Positions 1-12,780 of a DNA stretch of 64,000 nucleotides are shown here, in pieces. The stretch spans positions 24,197,603-24,261,602 of the forward strand of contig NC_087072.1 of the NCBI RefSeq assembly GCF_026151205.1, written 5' to 3'. The position numbers and the translations under genes are program-made. The notes beneath the pieces are model-generated. The model was given only the letters and a program-made list of their open reading frames with translations, was not told the DNA's origin and did no database searches. The stretch comes from Bolinopsis microptera (lineage: Eukaryota > Ctenophora > Tentaculata > Lobata > Bolinopsidae). Position 1 is the stretch's first letter. The number at the start of each line of letters is the position of its first letter.

Positions 1-1290
1 TGGTATGTAAGGTGGTATGTTGTCTTACTGGAAATCTAACTTTGTCAGTGTGTGAGTGTACTTTGGCTGCCGAACAAATCAAAGCTGTATGCAGTAAACA
101 ATGGAATATAGGCTAATGGCAGCTTGAAACTCTCTCCCAAGCAGTGGATAATGCATATTCATGGAGTATACTACGCTCCAGGCGCTAAACGTTTCTTAAT
201 GGTCAACAGCTTAGAGCGGGTTAACATGGTGTCCTCCCATTGTATAGGCTTAATAGACTATACCAAAAACACGGAGAACAAGTCGCGGAAACCAGAGTTA
301 ATGTTAATCTGCTGAATAGTCAAGATATAGCGACAGTTATATTATACGTGATTTGAAGTGCAACTGGACTGGAGTTTAAATTGTATAATAAATGATATCG
401 TGCACTGGCCACTGCCCAGTCCAAGTCCAAATATAGCTATAAGTTTTTGGCTGTAATGAAGATTCCTTTATTTAGTGCCAGAAGTAGCTAATCACTGACC
501 TGTTGTAAAGCTTACTATAGGCTGATTAAGAATAGCGAATAATGGCCCTCTCCCTCTAATAGTAATACCTTAATACAAATACTCAGAACCTATACTATTG
601 TTAATGGTACCTGCACTGTTGACGACACAATGTTCATATCAGCTGATTATCAATGCAGCACCTACATGAACTTTATTACCTCCCGCATTGCACAATAAAG
701 GCAGTATCGAGTTGGAAATGAGCCAGAACTAGAGTGCATTGTAAGGCAACATAGTAGCCTGATCGACTAGCAGCAGCAAGTAAAGCCCTGGGCAGCAAGC
801 TAGAGTGTCGATTAAGAAAACGATAGGCGCCTCGCTAGCTGGGCAGGCAGTGGCTTTAACGGATTTAAACCGCATAGTTAACGGACTGGCCTAGCTATGC
901 TATTAGATCGATTACTCCTCTATTACATATTAGGTTAAATAAAACTATATAGATTTCATCATAAATAGCTACTATCATACTCTACTCTTTATATAATTAG
1001 GTAGGATACGGCAGGCCTATGAAAATTCAAAATAGGCCGAAGCCTCCACATTTGGTCGATATTATATATTCCTTACTTGAGGTCACTATAAAGTCTACTG
1101 TCTAAATGACGATAATTGTTAGGTAATAGGTTTGGTCCTTTGTATAAGCTGTAATCCTACCTATTGACCATCGTTTACGAAATGAACAGCAAACTCCACA
1201 GAATGAACCTGAAAATGATTGAAAAAAAAACTTAAAATATTTATCCTATGCTAAAGCAATAGACAGCGGATTTGTTGTAGTGATCTCAGT
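1..1290. other. No gene recognised
   Basis: AT-rich sequence with only short chance frames. No domain, plausible exon chain, tRNA or transposon end was recognised on either strand. Confidence 0.5.
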
Positions 1291-1304
1291 AAGGGGCCAT
1301 CTAC

Positions 1305-1665
1305 TTAGGACGTCCGGAAAATAGGGAGGGGGTGGGTTTGGAATTTGGGACTAATCCGGACAAGGGGAGGGTGGTTGGTTTCTGAAAATCCGGACGCCCG
1401 GAAATTTTGGCAGAATTACCGAAAAAGTCCTATTTATTTCAGCTCTTTGACACTGATTACTCTGTAAGTTTAGATCCCTGTATTTTGAACGAGTACTTAA
1501 ATGTACTTAAATGTAACTGTGCTAAACTTGTTCGACACTAAATGTATTATACTGTCTATTTTAAGTAACTACACATTTTATTTGTACTCTTAAAAGTAGC
1601 TAGAAATCCAGACGTCCGGGGGAGGGGTCGTTTTGAAAATTCGGACACACCCGGACAGGGGGAAA
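1305..1665. repeat. Dispersed GTCCGG-rich repeat, two blocks
   Basis: Two blocks (about 1308-1410 and 1608-1665) share the words ACGTCCGG, TCCGGAC and GGGGAGGG plus stretches reading GAAAATCCGGAC or GAAAATTCGGAC. They stand out from the AT-rich surroundings and look like pieces of one interspersed repeat. No ends could be defined. Confidence 0.35.
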
Positions 1666-1669
1666 AACT

Positions 1670-2255
1670 ATTATTTCTGAATATCTTAATGGCTTATTGA
1701 ACAAACAAAGAGAGTTAACGAAAGAATCTTAAAGCATTCTAGTGAAATGAGGGCTAAAGAATTGAACTAAAAGCCATGTAGTATCTCACGATCATTAAAT
1801 ATATTAGATAAGAGCAATTTAACGATTATAACATTATAGTGGGTAGCAATTATACTGTTATATTATGCAAGGAATAGTTCCCAGAATTATCTGTATGGCT
1901 TTGGGGTCTCATTATAACTAATTACTAATCCTAACAATATTTGACTGATCGGAAATAATATACAAAGCTATGCAGTTGTGTTCTAACGTTGACATTATTG
2001 GATAAAGAATTAAAATATTTCTTAAGAAATGTTTTAAGTATTATCATTTCTTGAAAAGTATTTTAATTCGTTATCCAGGAATGTTAATGTCATATCACAA
2101 TGTTAAACATTAAATGTTAGATAATGTAAACCGAGAAACGAATGATATATATATATGTAAACATTAAACAAATACGATCGCTGACAAGTAAAGATATGTA
2201 CACAAAACGAGGTGTCCAGGTCAAGAGATGCACACAAAGGAAGGCTATAATTCAT
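1670..2255. other. No gene recognised
   Basis: Contains a short (TA)n run near 2145 and an imperfect inverted stretch around 1995-2085 (ATTAAAATA... paired with TATTTTAAT...). Nothing coding was seen. Confidence 0.4.
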
Positions 2256-2261
2256 CTGGTC

Positions 2262-2432
2262 GGGGGGGGGGGGTGCAATTGTTAATAATTAGTCTTAGTC
2301 CTAGAAATAGAATATTCGAAGTCAATAAGTTAACAAGTTTAATTTAAATCGTCTTACGAGCACTAAAAACGATCCTAAAAGATGGTCAAAAATTGTTAGT
2401 AACAATAAAATATTGCACCCCCCCCCCCCCCC
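2262..2432. mobile_element. Candidate MITE bounded by G-run and C-run
   Basis: The left end is a run of 12 G followed by TGCAATTGTTA. The right end is ATATTGCA followed by 15 C. Read inward, both ends give G(n)TGCAAT, so the segment is a 171-bp inverted-repeat unit. No target duplication is clear because homopolymers blur the ends. It could also be two independent poly-G tracts, but the shared TGCAAT next to both runs favours one element. Confidence 0.4.
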
Positions 2433-3885
2433 GATGAGCTATGTCCACTCTCTATATATCAACTAGTGTGGTGTGGTCGAGTATTACTATTAGCTAACAT
2501 TGGATCACCACCATGATGCGTGTGTGTAATAACCTTATCTTACAATGCCATCTGTAGGCAGCTATAGCTACGACACCCTGGAAACCGATTGCTTGCAGGG
2601 TACACAGTGTACTTAGCTAGCTGCCCAGAGGACAAAGGGACGTGACACGATTGTATTGAATACATAAAGGCAGATCCATGGGATATTAATATGTGGCAGT
2701 GTATACTGCATCATAATGGCAACCTACTTGCTCGATATAATAGCACGCTTTTGTTTGCAATTTTCGTGTCATCTTTTATGTAAAATCTAAAACAACGACA
2801 GGATTAGATCCTATAAAAAACCCCAAAAAGTCAAATTAATTATTATCCAATATTAGAATAATGAGGGGGATCACGACACAGCACAAGCAACTTAAAGTGT
2901 ACTCGCATAATGCAGACAAGCGCTCTCACACAGCTACGAGAATACAGACTAAGTGTCATACCTATATAATGAGTCGTACAAGTCGGGACCCGCTCACAGG
3001 TGCAATATATGAATAATTAGAGATAGTTAACAGACAAGCTGTGCCATCACAACACATAATGCTAACAAGCATTATATCACCAGGGTGGTAGCAGTGATCA
3101 CCCGTACTCCGCAAGCAATCTGTTCTCCTCCGCAGGCAGTCCACACCACGTGATACCAATATATAATGTTTACCAAGCTATACCACTAAACACATCAAAC
3201 TGAGTGAGCTTGGATATGGTGTGCAGATTCACAGCATCAACATGTTGAGCAACCTTAGTAAGTATTTGAACGTGTGTTCCCCTGTTCAGTAGCTGCTTGC
3301 AGTGAATGAGTATGTGAGATATTAGTATTGGTGGGTAGCGGCCACGTGTGTGTGTTGCTCAATATCATGAATATGTAAGACTGTAATATGTGAAATTGTC
3401 ACACGTCAAAGTGCAGTTTCTGACGCAAAATGTTGGGGAACTGAGGGTGAAGGTTTGGTGTGGAGCTTTCACACTCATGTTAGAGGGATTCTCAAAGACA
3501 CAAAATAGTGCACATGAATATTTGTGAGGAAAAATATACTTTGTGGAATACCAGATATTGAGATATATAGGTATTTTGTTTTTTATCGAAGAATAGAGAA
3601 TATTATAATATTATGTGTAAACAGGTTTAGCTGGGATGGGCAGGTAGGTCAGTATAAAATAGACTGGTTTATAAGTCTTGAGACCATATGGGCCTGGAAA
3701 AGTAACTTAGCTAACCATTCCCTTGTCAACAATAGAATTAGGCAAATGCCAAATATTTCATAAATCTTATATTCAAATAACAAAGCAGCAGACAGTGAGA
3801 AGTGTACAAGAAATTGGGCAAATATTTGGCCAAGTTATTCACCACAATAACAAACACTAGCAACGTCCCTACCGGAAGTCTGAAG
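2433..3885. other. No gene recognised
   Basis: Short unrelated frames only. The sequence is AT-rich, with no recognisable exon or transposon terminus. Confidence 0.4.
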
Positions 3886-3889
3886 ACCG

Positions 3890-5915
3890 AATTTCCCATA
3901 GAATTAAACCGTCTGGACATTATGAAATGGGTATAAGACTTGCCTAATATATCAATTAGGGTTAGCTATCATTGAAAATGCTTTCATATTGCAGAGAAAG
4001 CAATTAATTGTTCTTAGTTGGAAGGGAATTGGTGTCAAAGTTCAAAAAGTATTATGTCCAATTTAACTGATTAAAAAATTGTGCAGACTTGACTTAGCAA
4101 ATTTATTGTGTAAACCTACGACTGTCTGAACCCTGCAATTATGATTCAATTTACAAATATCATAGAAAATTGGCGACCCTAAACTTTGGAATCGATAGAT
4201 TAAATATCCAGCCCATAACAAATATCAATTAGTCTGAAGAATTAGTAGAAGATTAGTTGCCGTTGGTGATCCCGGCAAGACTCGCGATGGAATCCCTACT
4301 GAACTGCATTATAGTCAAGTCTGACTGATGTCTTCCACCCAGCTCGAGGTAGAATTTTTTTGCTCCGGTAGCTGAGTTTAATTCCAGTCGAGATATCCCC
4401 GCTCCTACGCTCAACTGTGAAAGAAAAGTCACTGTCAGAAATAAGTTTTGTGGGATGTCATATTGACTAGTGATACATTTACAAACAGTGTTTTATAGAT
4501 CACTAACAGAGACCCTCTAGTGTTTGCAACAAAGTAACATACCTCATAAACATATAAAGTTATTATTGAAACAGTAATCAGGCAATAGGAGAGTGTTTAA
4601 TGTAGACCGCTTAGCAGATTAAAAACCGGAAAAGCTCCGACGATAACAACTTACGACAGTTATAATTGCTGGAACAATTAATCTAAGTCACGTTCGGCAG
4701 AGAATGTTCCAGCAGTTTCATGGTTTATTAAAACTACGGCCCTTTCTGCAGCATCGAACTTTCTGGCAGACTATTCACTTCCAATAACCGTCAAACTGAC
4801 ACATATTTGTTGAAAGTTCCTAACTTAATAAATTAATAACCTTTGCTAAGTGCATCAGTACAGCCCTGCCAACACCTTGTCCTCTGTATTCTGGCACTAC
4901 GTACAAATCTTCAAGTCTCAGGACCAGACCACTCCAGCCAAATGTTCGGCATGTCAAACCGTACGCCAAAATACCTGATCAGCATATTGTGAAATTTTTT
5001 AACTTCTTTTTCATTAACATTCATCAAAACTACATAAAAAACATAAAAACAATGGAAAGAAATGCTTTTCTTTGTGAAGACCACAATGTATATTCACTCA
5101 TGGAAATCAAACCACACTTCCACACACTGACATATGATCAAATATATATATGAGTTGCGGTTACCTGTACCATTCTTGTTGCTGGAAACCTTGTAGACCT
5201 CGAAGGAAGACCTGTTTTTAAGGTCACTTGGCCAGCCAGCTTCGGTGAATTCTTTCTCTGTTACTGACACTGAGTACCCCAATTCGTCTCCAAACCTCTG
5301 AATCAAAGTTATTAAATTATCAAAAAATGTTCCACACAGTTGTCTGAGACTCATGGGGCATGACAAATTAATCTTTTGCTGCGAATGGGTACTATAATAT
5401 TACTATGAATATATGGTGATACATTTATAAATTAACATATTAGCATATTTATATTACAGTTACATTGGTTAACGTCTGACTTGACCTAGCTATAAAACTT
5501 ACATTCATTAGGTTGAAGATGTCATGAGAGTCTTCTCTGGACGCCAGCTGTACTTCCCACCCTGAACATAAATGGGACATGTCTGCAGCAAAGAATAAAG
5601 ATCAACCAAACTTTCAAATCTTCTGAGATCAGGTGAGACGGTGAGCACTGAGCCTTTTAATACCTTCAGTCTGCTTGGAAACTGCATAGTAAGTTATTAT
5701 TGCTTTATCTTTATGGTCTGATTATTGAATAAGCGTTCTGAACCTATCATTCAATAGAAATGTTGAAATAATGAAGTAAGTATGTATGACGAATACATTT
5801 AAAAAGGCCGATTAACTTTATAGTTATGAATTGGAATCGTATATAATATATAAGGAGCTGGTGAGTAAGACCGAGTCGCCATTTTGACCGATTTACCCTT
5901 TTGGGGGCGCCAAAT
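3890..5915. repeat. Segmental duplication, copy A
   Basis: About 2 kb that recurs as copy B, which starts near 11485 and is now split by insertions: 11485-12780, 18399-18687 and 22744 to about 23585, with further matches to 23930. Both copies run in the same orientation and carry an acetyltransferase gene on the minus strand. Introns and flanks are duplicated too, so this is a DNA duplication and not retroposition. Copy A shows the empty sites for the two transposons that interrupt copy B. Confidence 0.85.
4253..5580 (-). CDS. GNAT N-acetyltransferase, spermidine/thialysine (SAT)-like
   Basis: Four exons read on the minus strand with GT-AG junctions: 5580-5503, 5378-5165, 4974-4841 and 4414-4253. 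The total is 588 nt, 195 aa, with the start ATG at 5580 and stop TAA. The fold signature is clear. The N-terminal part (ASREDSHDIFNLM) matches the first helix of diamine acetyltransferases. Exon 3 encodes the acetyl-CoA loop, LEDLYVVPEYRGQGVGRA. Exon 4 gives the C-terminal LELNSATGAKKFYLELG block of the family. The family moves acetyl groups from acetyl-CoA to polyamines or thialysine in the cytosol. The length is slightly above the usual ~170 aa. The substrate cannot be decided from sequence. The W usual in the last block is L here (SDLTIMQF) but is kept in copy B. Confidence 0.85.
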
Positions 5916-6432
5916 CGTCGTTTGAATGTGGGACAATTTTGAAAAACTTAACTACAGTACTAGCAAAACTGCGCGTTCTGCTCTACATACACACGTTTTA
6001 GAGATTTTGCCGGCACGTACTAAAGTTCGACAACAGAACTTCGCCTGGATGAGATTTTGAGAAAGATATTCATCAAAATAAATTTTGCAATTCAGAATAA
6101 TATATTTTAATTTAGTTTTTATCGAGCAATTTTGAGTCGAATATGAAATTTGATAGCGTTCCGTTAGCCAGAAGCAACAGTCATTTTACTATTAGAGGAC
6201 ATCATGATGTTCTATACAACTATTGTACCTTCATAGGCCTATATCAAGCGTGCTAAATCTCTCTACAGTCGATCTTCGAAATTTTTCTGAAAGGGCCCCG
6301 ACAGTTGAAATCTATTTGGTTCAATGTATTTTCGAACGCTGATTCCGAATTAGTAATTACCCTACATGACATAGGGTTAAAATGCTCACCTAGCGAGATA
6401 TCGTCTAAAAACTGTCTCGATCACGTGATATG
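5916..6432. other. No gene recognised
   Basis: Intergenic sequence with no coding or repeat signal recognised, ending at the heptamer satellite. Confidence 0.4.
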
Positions 6433-6439
6433 ACCATAT

Positions 6440-6763
6440 AATAGAAATTAGAAATTAGAAATTAGAAATTAGAAATTAGACATTAGAAATTAGAAATTAG
6501 AAATTAGAAATTAGAAATTAGAAATAAGAAATTAGAAATTAGAAATTAGAAATTAGAAATTAGAAATTAGAAATTAGAAATTAATAGGAATTAGAAATTA
6601 GAAATTAGAAATTAGACATTAGAAATTAGAAATTAGAAATTAGAAATTAGAAATTAGAAATTAGAAATTAGAAATAAGAAATTAGAAATTAGAAATTAGA
6701 AATTAGAAATTAGAAATTAGAAATTAGAAATTAATAGGAATTAGAAATTAGAAATTAGAAAGA
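6440..6763. repeat. Heptamer tandem repeat (GAAATTA)n with higher-order structure
   Basis: Some 45 copies of the 7-mer GAAATTA. Three rare variants, GACATTA, GAAATAA and TTAATAGG, occur twice in the same order, spaced about 136-150 bp apart. The array is therefore itself a duplicated block of roughly 150 bp. Confidence 0.95.
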
Positions 6764-7143
6764 TCATTGCAAAATTACATGTGTCGGATCCCAATGAAAG
6801 TTATTCAACCAAACAAAAAAACATAATATCGTAGATAAATAAATAAATGGTTTCAAAGTGTGCACGGAATAAGGAAGTTGGTCTTATTTCTCGTTAGGGT
6901 TAGGGTTTCAGCATATGATTCAGTAATTAGGGATTGGGTTAGGGTTGAGATCAGATTAAGGGGTTGGGGTTTCAACGGAGAGATTGTGCTGATGATACCC
7001 TTGCTTCCCTTGCGGGAAATATCTGCAAATTATCAGCTCTCAGTGTCCACGAGTTTTATAGTGCATATTCCCGGAAAGAGTTATATCCCCGTTAAGTCGT
7101 GGTCCGAGACAAAAGGGAAACTCGCGTAGTACATACATGTTAG
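6764..7143. other. No gene recognised; short telomere-like patch
   Basis: GTTAGGGTTAGGGTTT occurs near 6894 and GGGTTAGGGTTGAG near 6935. These are too few units to be a telomere and are at most a degenerate interstitial patch. The open frame across this stretch has no recognisable domain. Confidence 0.4.
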
Positions 7144-7281
7144 TACATACATATTACATTACACTGGATCGAGCTTACACAGTGTAATTTCCTCCAGTCT
7201 GCGCCGCGTGCCTATATAAACGTACGCGGCGCAGACTGGAGGAAATTACACTGTGCTCCAGTGTTATGTAATATGTATGTT
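7144..7281. repeat. Long near-perfect palindrome
   Basis: The inner arms 7178-7209 and 7224-7255 are exact 32-bp reverse complements around a 14-nt loop that contains TATATAAA. Outer arms (about 7146-7169 and 7256-7281, ACATACATATTACAT...) extend the pairing with one 9-nt bulge on the left. The arms include a GC-rich stretch, GTCTGCGCCGCGT, unlike the surroundings. It is probably a fold-back MITE or a recent inverted duplication. Confidence 0.9.
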
Positions 7282-7319
7282 CTACGGCTTTAGCTTTTCG
7301 TGCTAAAAGCGATTTCTCC

Positions 7320-7880
7320 ACGGTTGTCACCTTTCTAGACGATGCTTAAAACATTTGGCCACTATTGCATTTTTGGAATAAATGCAGTAGGGGCGTTTTC
7401 GACCACACCATTTTTCAATTCAGGGTTTCGCGGTCACTCGAATTTTTTATTTCGACCCAGGAAGGTCGTAGAGATTTTTCCGATACAACAAATGTGCCTA
7501 ATAGCCATATTTATATACAATTTATCAAGCAATACCTATAATATATGCCTTAAAAATTAAAATGCTTATTTTCGGAAATATGGCCTTAAAACAGTTTTTG
7601 GCTTGACACAGTTCATAATTTCCGTGATTTTTGGTATTTCCGCCTAAGAAGGTTGTATAAACTAAAAAACTAAAAAACTGAAAAACGAATTTTTGCCAAG
7701 CGAACTATGAAAATACTCACAAATGGGCTATTGACTGGTTACTAAAACTTAAAAGGTCCCAAAGACTCATGAGCAACATAGCATTTGTTGAAAGATGCAA
7801 AATGACTCACTTTGTGTCCAGAATTGAAACCCCTAAAAAGTTGGAGAATTCAGAATAATCTACTTAATTAGGCATCTCTC
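7320..7880 (+). repeat. Interspersed repeat family 1, longest copy
   Basis: Related sequence recurs at 40695-40930 (same strand, matching the right part, ACTCACAAATGGGCTATTG) and at 48480-48780 (opposite strand, matching the left part, ATTTGGC..ACTATTGCATTT). Three diverged partial copies in one window mark a family of at least 560 bp. No coding capacity or terminal repeats were recognised. Confidence 0.75.
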
Positions 7881-8466
7881 TTAACAACAACAAATACTAT
7901 GGGCCGAAATGCATTGATCAACAAATAATTTAGATAAGTAAAATTAACCAACGATCAGACAACGTAACACAAATTGTTGAGTGACAGACCTTATCTTTAT
8001 CTATGTATGAATGGAATAAGATATTATGTAAACGAATATTTTACAACAAAATCGACTTCAGATTAACATTTTCCGGAATTTTACCTTCTTAACCGGAATT
8101 TATCCGTTCATTTACCATGAGTGCAGAATCGCCAGTGGTACTTCCGTTTTATCAATAGCATGCGACGCCGCTTTATCAGGTAAATTAGATACCTATTACC
8201 CAATATCATTTAATATTCTTAACAGTGTGTTTCAAATATTCATCATACCTCGTACAATTATTGCTACCTCGTACTGTTTGCAGTATGAGGCATGCACATA
8301 GAACTGAAGTGGTCTAACGTGATTAACCTCTCATTACGATAACCAGATTCTAATCTAGATAAGGAAAGGCCTGGATCTCCATACTACGCTGGTTTACCAC
8401 ATACCACCAATCTCTGAATCTCTAAACGGACTAAAATGCTAAAATCAAATACTATATCAATTAACA
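7881..8466. other. No gene recognised
   Basis: AT-rich spacer between a repeat copy and a fold-back element. No coding signal. Confidence 0.4.
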
Positions 8467-8467
8467 G

Positions 8468-8662
8468 GTTACCTGGGACCCCGCCCAGGCTATAATATTC
8501 ATAAACATAACCGAATAAAGATTCGGCGGAATGACAGGCTGAGCGACGCCCAGTATTAATTACTGGGCGGCAAACAGCCTGTCATTCCGCATTTCCGCCT
8601 AATCTCTATTCATGTTTAATGTTTACAGTTTATGAACATGATGGCCTGAGGTCCCCAGGTAG
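8468..8662. mobile_element. Fold-back MITE (~195 bp)
   Basis: The two halves are reverse complements almost throughout. The outer ends read TACCTGGGACC and GGTCCCCAGGTA, the middle of each arm has CATTCCGC/GCGGAATG and AGCCTGTCATTCCG, and the centre is CGCCCAGTA..TACTGGGCG. The length and hairpin shape fit a non-autonomous DNA transposon. The target duplication is not evident. Confidence 0.7.
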
Positions 8663-8692
8663 CCCATAGTCTATGTAATAAGCTCCATGAGT

Positions 8693-9052
8693 TGGCACAG
8701 ACTTTTTTGTCTCTGATTTTGATAAATTTGGTACCAAAGGTTGCCTCTAACTGTGAATGATGAAAATTCACCGTGTATCACGATAACGTCAAGCTGTATG
8801 TGGGCTTCCTGTGCATTGCAAAAATGTACAAAGGACGAACGCGAAAATGGCCGGTAATTTATTGCTTAAAAATAAAATGTGAAAGTTATAGGCCAAAAAC
8901 TAAAATTTTGCGCGAAAAAGCACGCGCAGCGAACAAACGCCGTGTAGCATATTTAGCGAAAATTGCTACATGGTGAATTTATTTTATTCACATTTTTAGA
9001 CAACTTTTGGTACCAAATTTATCGAAGTCGGAGAAAAAAAGATCTGTGCTCG
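8693..9052. mobile_element. Non-autonomous TIR element (~360 bp)
   Basis: The left end (GCACAGACTTTTTTGTCTC, then GATAAATTTGGTACCAAA) and the right end (TTTGGTACCAAATTTATC, then TTTTTTTCTGTGC-like) are inverted copies over about 55 bp. Weaker pairing extends to about 90 bp per side. The central 190 bp is GC-richer and unpaired. No transposase is present. The superfamily cannot be named because the target duplication is unclear. Confidence 0.65.
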
Positions 9053-11484
9053 CGCTTGGCGCTTATTACACTGACTACTAGTAATTAACAAGGTAAAATA
9101 AATAATGATTCATAAATTATATAGATTTTCGTACCGAATTGTTTTGGCAAGAAACATGTATGCAACGCGGAAATCACGGACCGCGCTTTTAGACTTAATC
9201 TCGGTCAGGTAATACTAATGCGTCCGTTTAATTTTATCTTCGCTTGTCTCGACATGTAGAATTAGAATCCAAAAACTGTGAAAAAGGACAGGACAGGACA
9301 TAGCTAGGCGGACATTGGCAGACATTGGTGGACATTGGTGGACATTGGCAGACATAGACGGAAATTATGAACTGCGCCAAGTCAAAAACCGTTTTTATTT
9401 GTTTTAACTTGCGGAATTTTATCACTCGGTAATTCATCAACATTCAAGCTTGTTTCATAAAAATAACACTTATATTGATGATTAATCCGCTCAGAAGACT
9501 AGTACGCTAAATTGATGAATTAGAGTAAATTGTAACCAGATGGAAACCTGTGTAACAGTCGTCAAGCACCAAAAACTGGTTGCTATGCCTGTATTTGTAA
9601 TTAATTAACAATAACACATAACTGGCGTTGCGCGCGCAAAATAGACTCTTTTTATACACATAATTATAGTGTATAAACTGAAAAACGTTAACCACACGAC
9701 ATTTCAGTTTCATAATTGATTACAATATGAGTACAGCCTTATCGATTTCCGCTGAAGCCGCCTTAAGTCAGTTATCGATTTCCACAGAAACTGCATCAAT
9801 TTCAAACTGATCGAATCATTTTATTGATTTCAATGATTAATCAGTGGGGTTAAGAATTAAGATAATCACATTTGTAATCTAAACCCGCTTCCCTGGATAT
9901 ACCAGACCTCTTCTTTTCCTCAACAATCAGACCGAGTTGTGCAAGAAATTTGATTTATCATAGAGTCATACTCATAGCTCAAAGTCATATTGCATTTGGT
10001 GGGTGATATAGGTACATATCGGACAGTATTCAATCACTATGTCAATACGACACAATACGTGTATATTACCTTAACGGACATAATTGTCACGGACAAGTTT
10101 TTCACGGACCAAATTTTTCACGTCCCTTGATACGAGAACCACCCCCATTAGCAATAGCTCCCGTCCCTACGTGAGCTACGATTCGAGCAGACAAATCTCC
10201 AATTGGTTGTGGTGCTTATACCGTCCGAACACAGAGTATTAACCTTAGTATTATGTCGGTTAAACTGCGGAGATGAGTATTGTTAAGAATTTGCAAGAAA
10301 GACTTGATAGGCTAGGACAATTAGTGACAAACTCAAAAAGGCCTAAAGTAGAACCGAGAACTGAACGTTATCACTTAATATCATAAGCTCTAGATGCACA
10401 TAATTATCCGCAATTGCTTAAGATAATGGCCAACTTCCTGTTTCTTAAGTGTGCGTTATATCAATACTAGTACTACAGTGGTTATCTCACCGCAAATTAT
10501 TAAAGCACATCGATTATATGACGTTCGTATGATTTTGAACTGACAGCCAAGCGGACTGTTGGAAACACGACAAGACCTGGCGATAGAAAGGCAGAAAAAC
10601 AAAAGTAGCTATAAAGCTATAAGTAGGGCTTCATGCCAGACACCATTGTCCTTCCTAAGCCGTATGTGACTCACAATCTGGATGAACTACAGTCGCCGCG
10701 GTGGACACTACGGTGGATTACGGTACGAAGGAGGTTCTCAGGTTCTGGTTACTACTTACTGCTACTATAGACAGTACAGCGGAATCGCATGACACTCACA
10801 TTAGTACTATGGACAGACAGTACGGCGGAACTAGAAATATAGCCAATGATAAAACTCATGCGACCAATTGTTCGAATTATATCATTCAAACATGCGAGCT
10901 GCTCTTATATGGGAATCTTACCCCTGGACCAAAAGGGTCGATGAATACACGTATGGTAAAAGTATTCGCCATGGTACTGAAAATGCAGACCTAAACCCTG
11001 ATCTTTGCGTGGTTACCTAAAAGAAGACTTAGACCCTGCGACAGAAGTGGAAATGGGGATGTGAAATACTAGGATAAAATTAACCTATACCAATTATTCC
11101 AAATAAAAAGGACTTATAGTCGGGTGGAATTCTTACTCTTGCGTAAAGTCTTAAACTTGCAGTTTCCTGACAAACAGCAGGATAACTGGGGCTATAGTTG
11201 AGCTGGTGACGAGCCTTATAATTGAAGTAGAGTATTCAATATTATAATTTTGTAACTTTACAATGTTAGAATTAAGATTCCAAAACATTGTGTGTACCCT
11301 GTACAACTAGAAGCAAAATAAAATGACTCAATTTCAATCTAATGAATTATTGCGATTCAGCTTAATAAGTTGTTCATTTGTCAAGATGCACTCTCTTAAA
11401 TGTTTATGAAATTTGATAATGCATGGATAATATGAAAATTCAATTCATTATTAATGCAACTTGCTATCTGATAATAATAATTTC
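9053..11484. other. No gene recognised; small 12-bp repeat
   Basis: About 2.4 kb without a supported gene. A short tandem of a 12-bp unit (GGACATTGGTGG type) lies at about 9308-9358. Near 10070-10125 the words CGGACATAATTGTCACGG and CACGGACC resemble the ends of the pogo-like element at 48865-52092. Frames at 9234-9713 and 10701-10994 have no recognisable domain. Confidence 0.4.
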
Positions 11485-12780
11485 CCATAAAATTAAACCT
11501 TCTTGACATAATGAAGTGGGTATAACTGTAAGACTTGCCTAATACATCAATTAGGGTTATAGCCAATATTAAAAATGCTTTCATATTGCAGAGAAATAAA
11601 TTAATTGTTCTAAGAGAAATAAATAAATTGTTCTAAGTTGGAAGGGAAAATTGGTGTCAAAGTTCAAAAAGTATTATGTCCAATTTAACTGAGTAAAACA
11701 TTGTGCAGACTTGACTTAGCAAAGTATTGTGTAAACCTACGACTGTCTGAACCCTACAATTATGATTCACAAAATTTACAAATATCCTAGATAATTGGCG
11801 GCCCTAAACTTTGGAATTAATAAGTTGAATATCCGATCCATAACAAATATCAATTAGTCTGAAGAATTAGTGGAAGTCTATTTGGTGATCCCGGCAAGTC
11901 TCGCGATGGAATCCCTACTGAACTGCATTATAGTCCAGTCTGGCTGATGTCTTCCACCCAGCTGGTAGTAGAATTCTTTTGCTCCGGCAGCTGAGTTTAA
12001 TTCCAGTCGAGATATCCCCGCTCTTTCGCTCAACTGTCAGAGAAAAATCACTTTCAGAAATAAGTTTTGTGGGATGTTATGACTAGTGATATATTTACAA
12101 ACAGTGTTTTATAGATACTAACATAGGCCCTCTAGTGTTTACAACAAAGAAACATACCTCATAAACATATTAAGTTATTATTGAAACAGTAATTGAGCAA
12201 TAGGAGAGTGTTTAATGTAGACCGCTTAGCAGATTAAAAACCGGAAAAGCTCCGACGATAACAACTTACGACAATTATAATTGCTGGAACAATTAATCTA
12301 AGTCACGATCGGCAGAGAATGTTCCAGCAGTTTCATGGTTTATTAAAACTATGGCCCTTTCTGCAGAATCGAACTTTCTGGCAGACTATTCACTTCCAAT
12401 AACCGTCAAACTGACACATATTTTGTTGAAAGTTCCTAACTTGATTAATAAATTAATAACCTTTGCTAAATGTGTCAGTAAAGCCCTGCCAACACCTTTT
12501 CCTCTGTATTCTGGCACTACGTACAAATCTTCAAGTCTCAGGACCAGACCACTCCAGCCGAATGTTCGGCATGTCAAACCGTACGCCAAAATACCTGATC
12601 AGCATATTTTGAAATTATTTAATTCTTTTACGTTAACTTTAATTAAGACTACATTAGAGATATGAAAATTAGTTTGTTTAACAATGCAAAGAAATACTTT
12701 TCTTTGTGAAGACCACAATGTATATCTCTCATGGAAATCAAACCACACTGTCACACACTGACAAATGATCAAATATATAT
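11485..12780. repeat. Segmental duplication, copy B (first part)
   Basis: Matches copy A from its start (TTTCCCATA, ATTAAACC) through acetyltransferase exons 4 and 3. It breaks at 12780, where a transposon enters, and resumes at 18399. Small indels separate the copies, including an additional AGAAATAAATTAATTGTTC-like repeat near 11600. Confidence 0.85.

Noticed and set aside
4695-4776. Additional C-terminal exon for the acetyltransferase (FDAAERAVVLINHE...)
   Set aside because: The exon at 4253-4414 gives a much better family match and correct phase; this stretch lies in intron 3.
6894-6955. Telomeric repeat array
   Set aside because: Only two or three TTAGGG units, interrupted; too short for a telomere or a fusion point.
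10701-10994. 97-aa plus-strand frame
   Set aside because: Starts at a non-ATG codon, has low-complexity ATMDR/TIDST-like content and no recognisable family.
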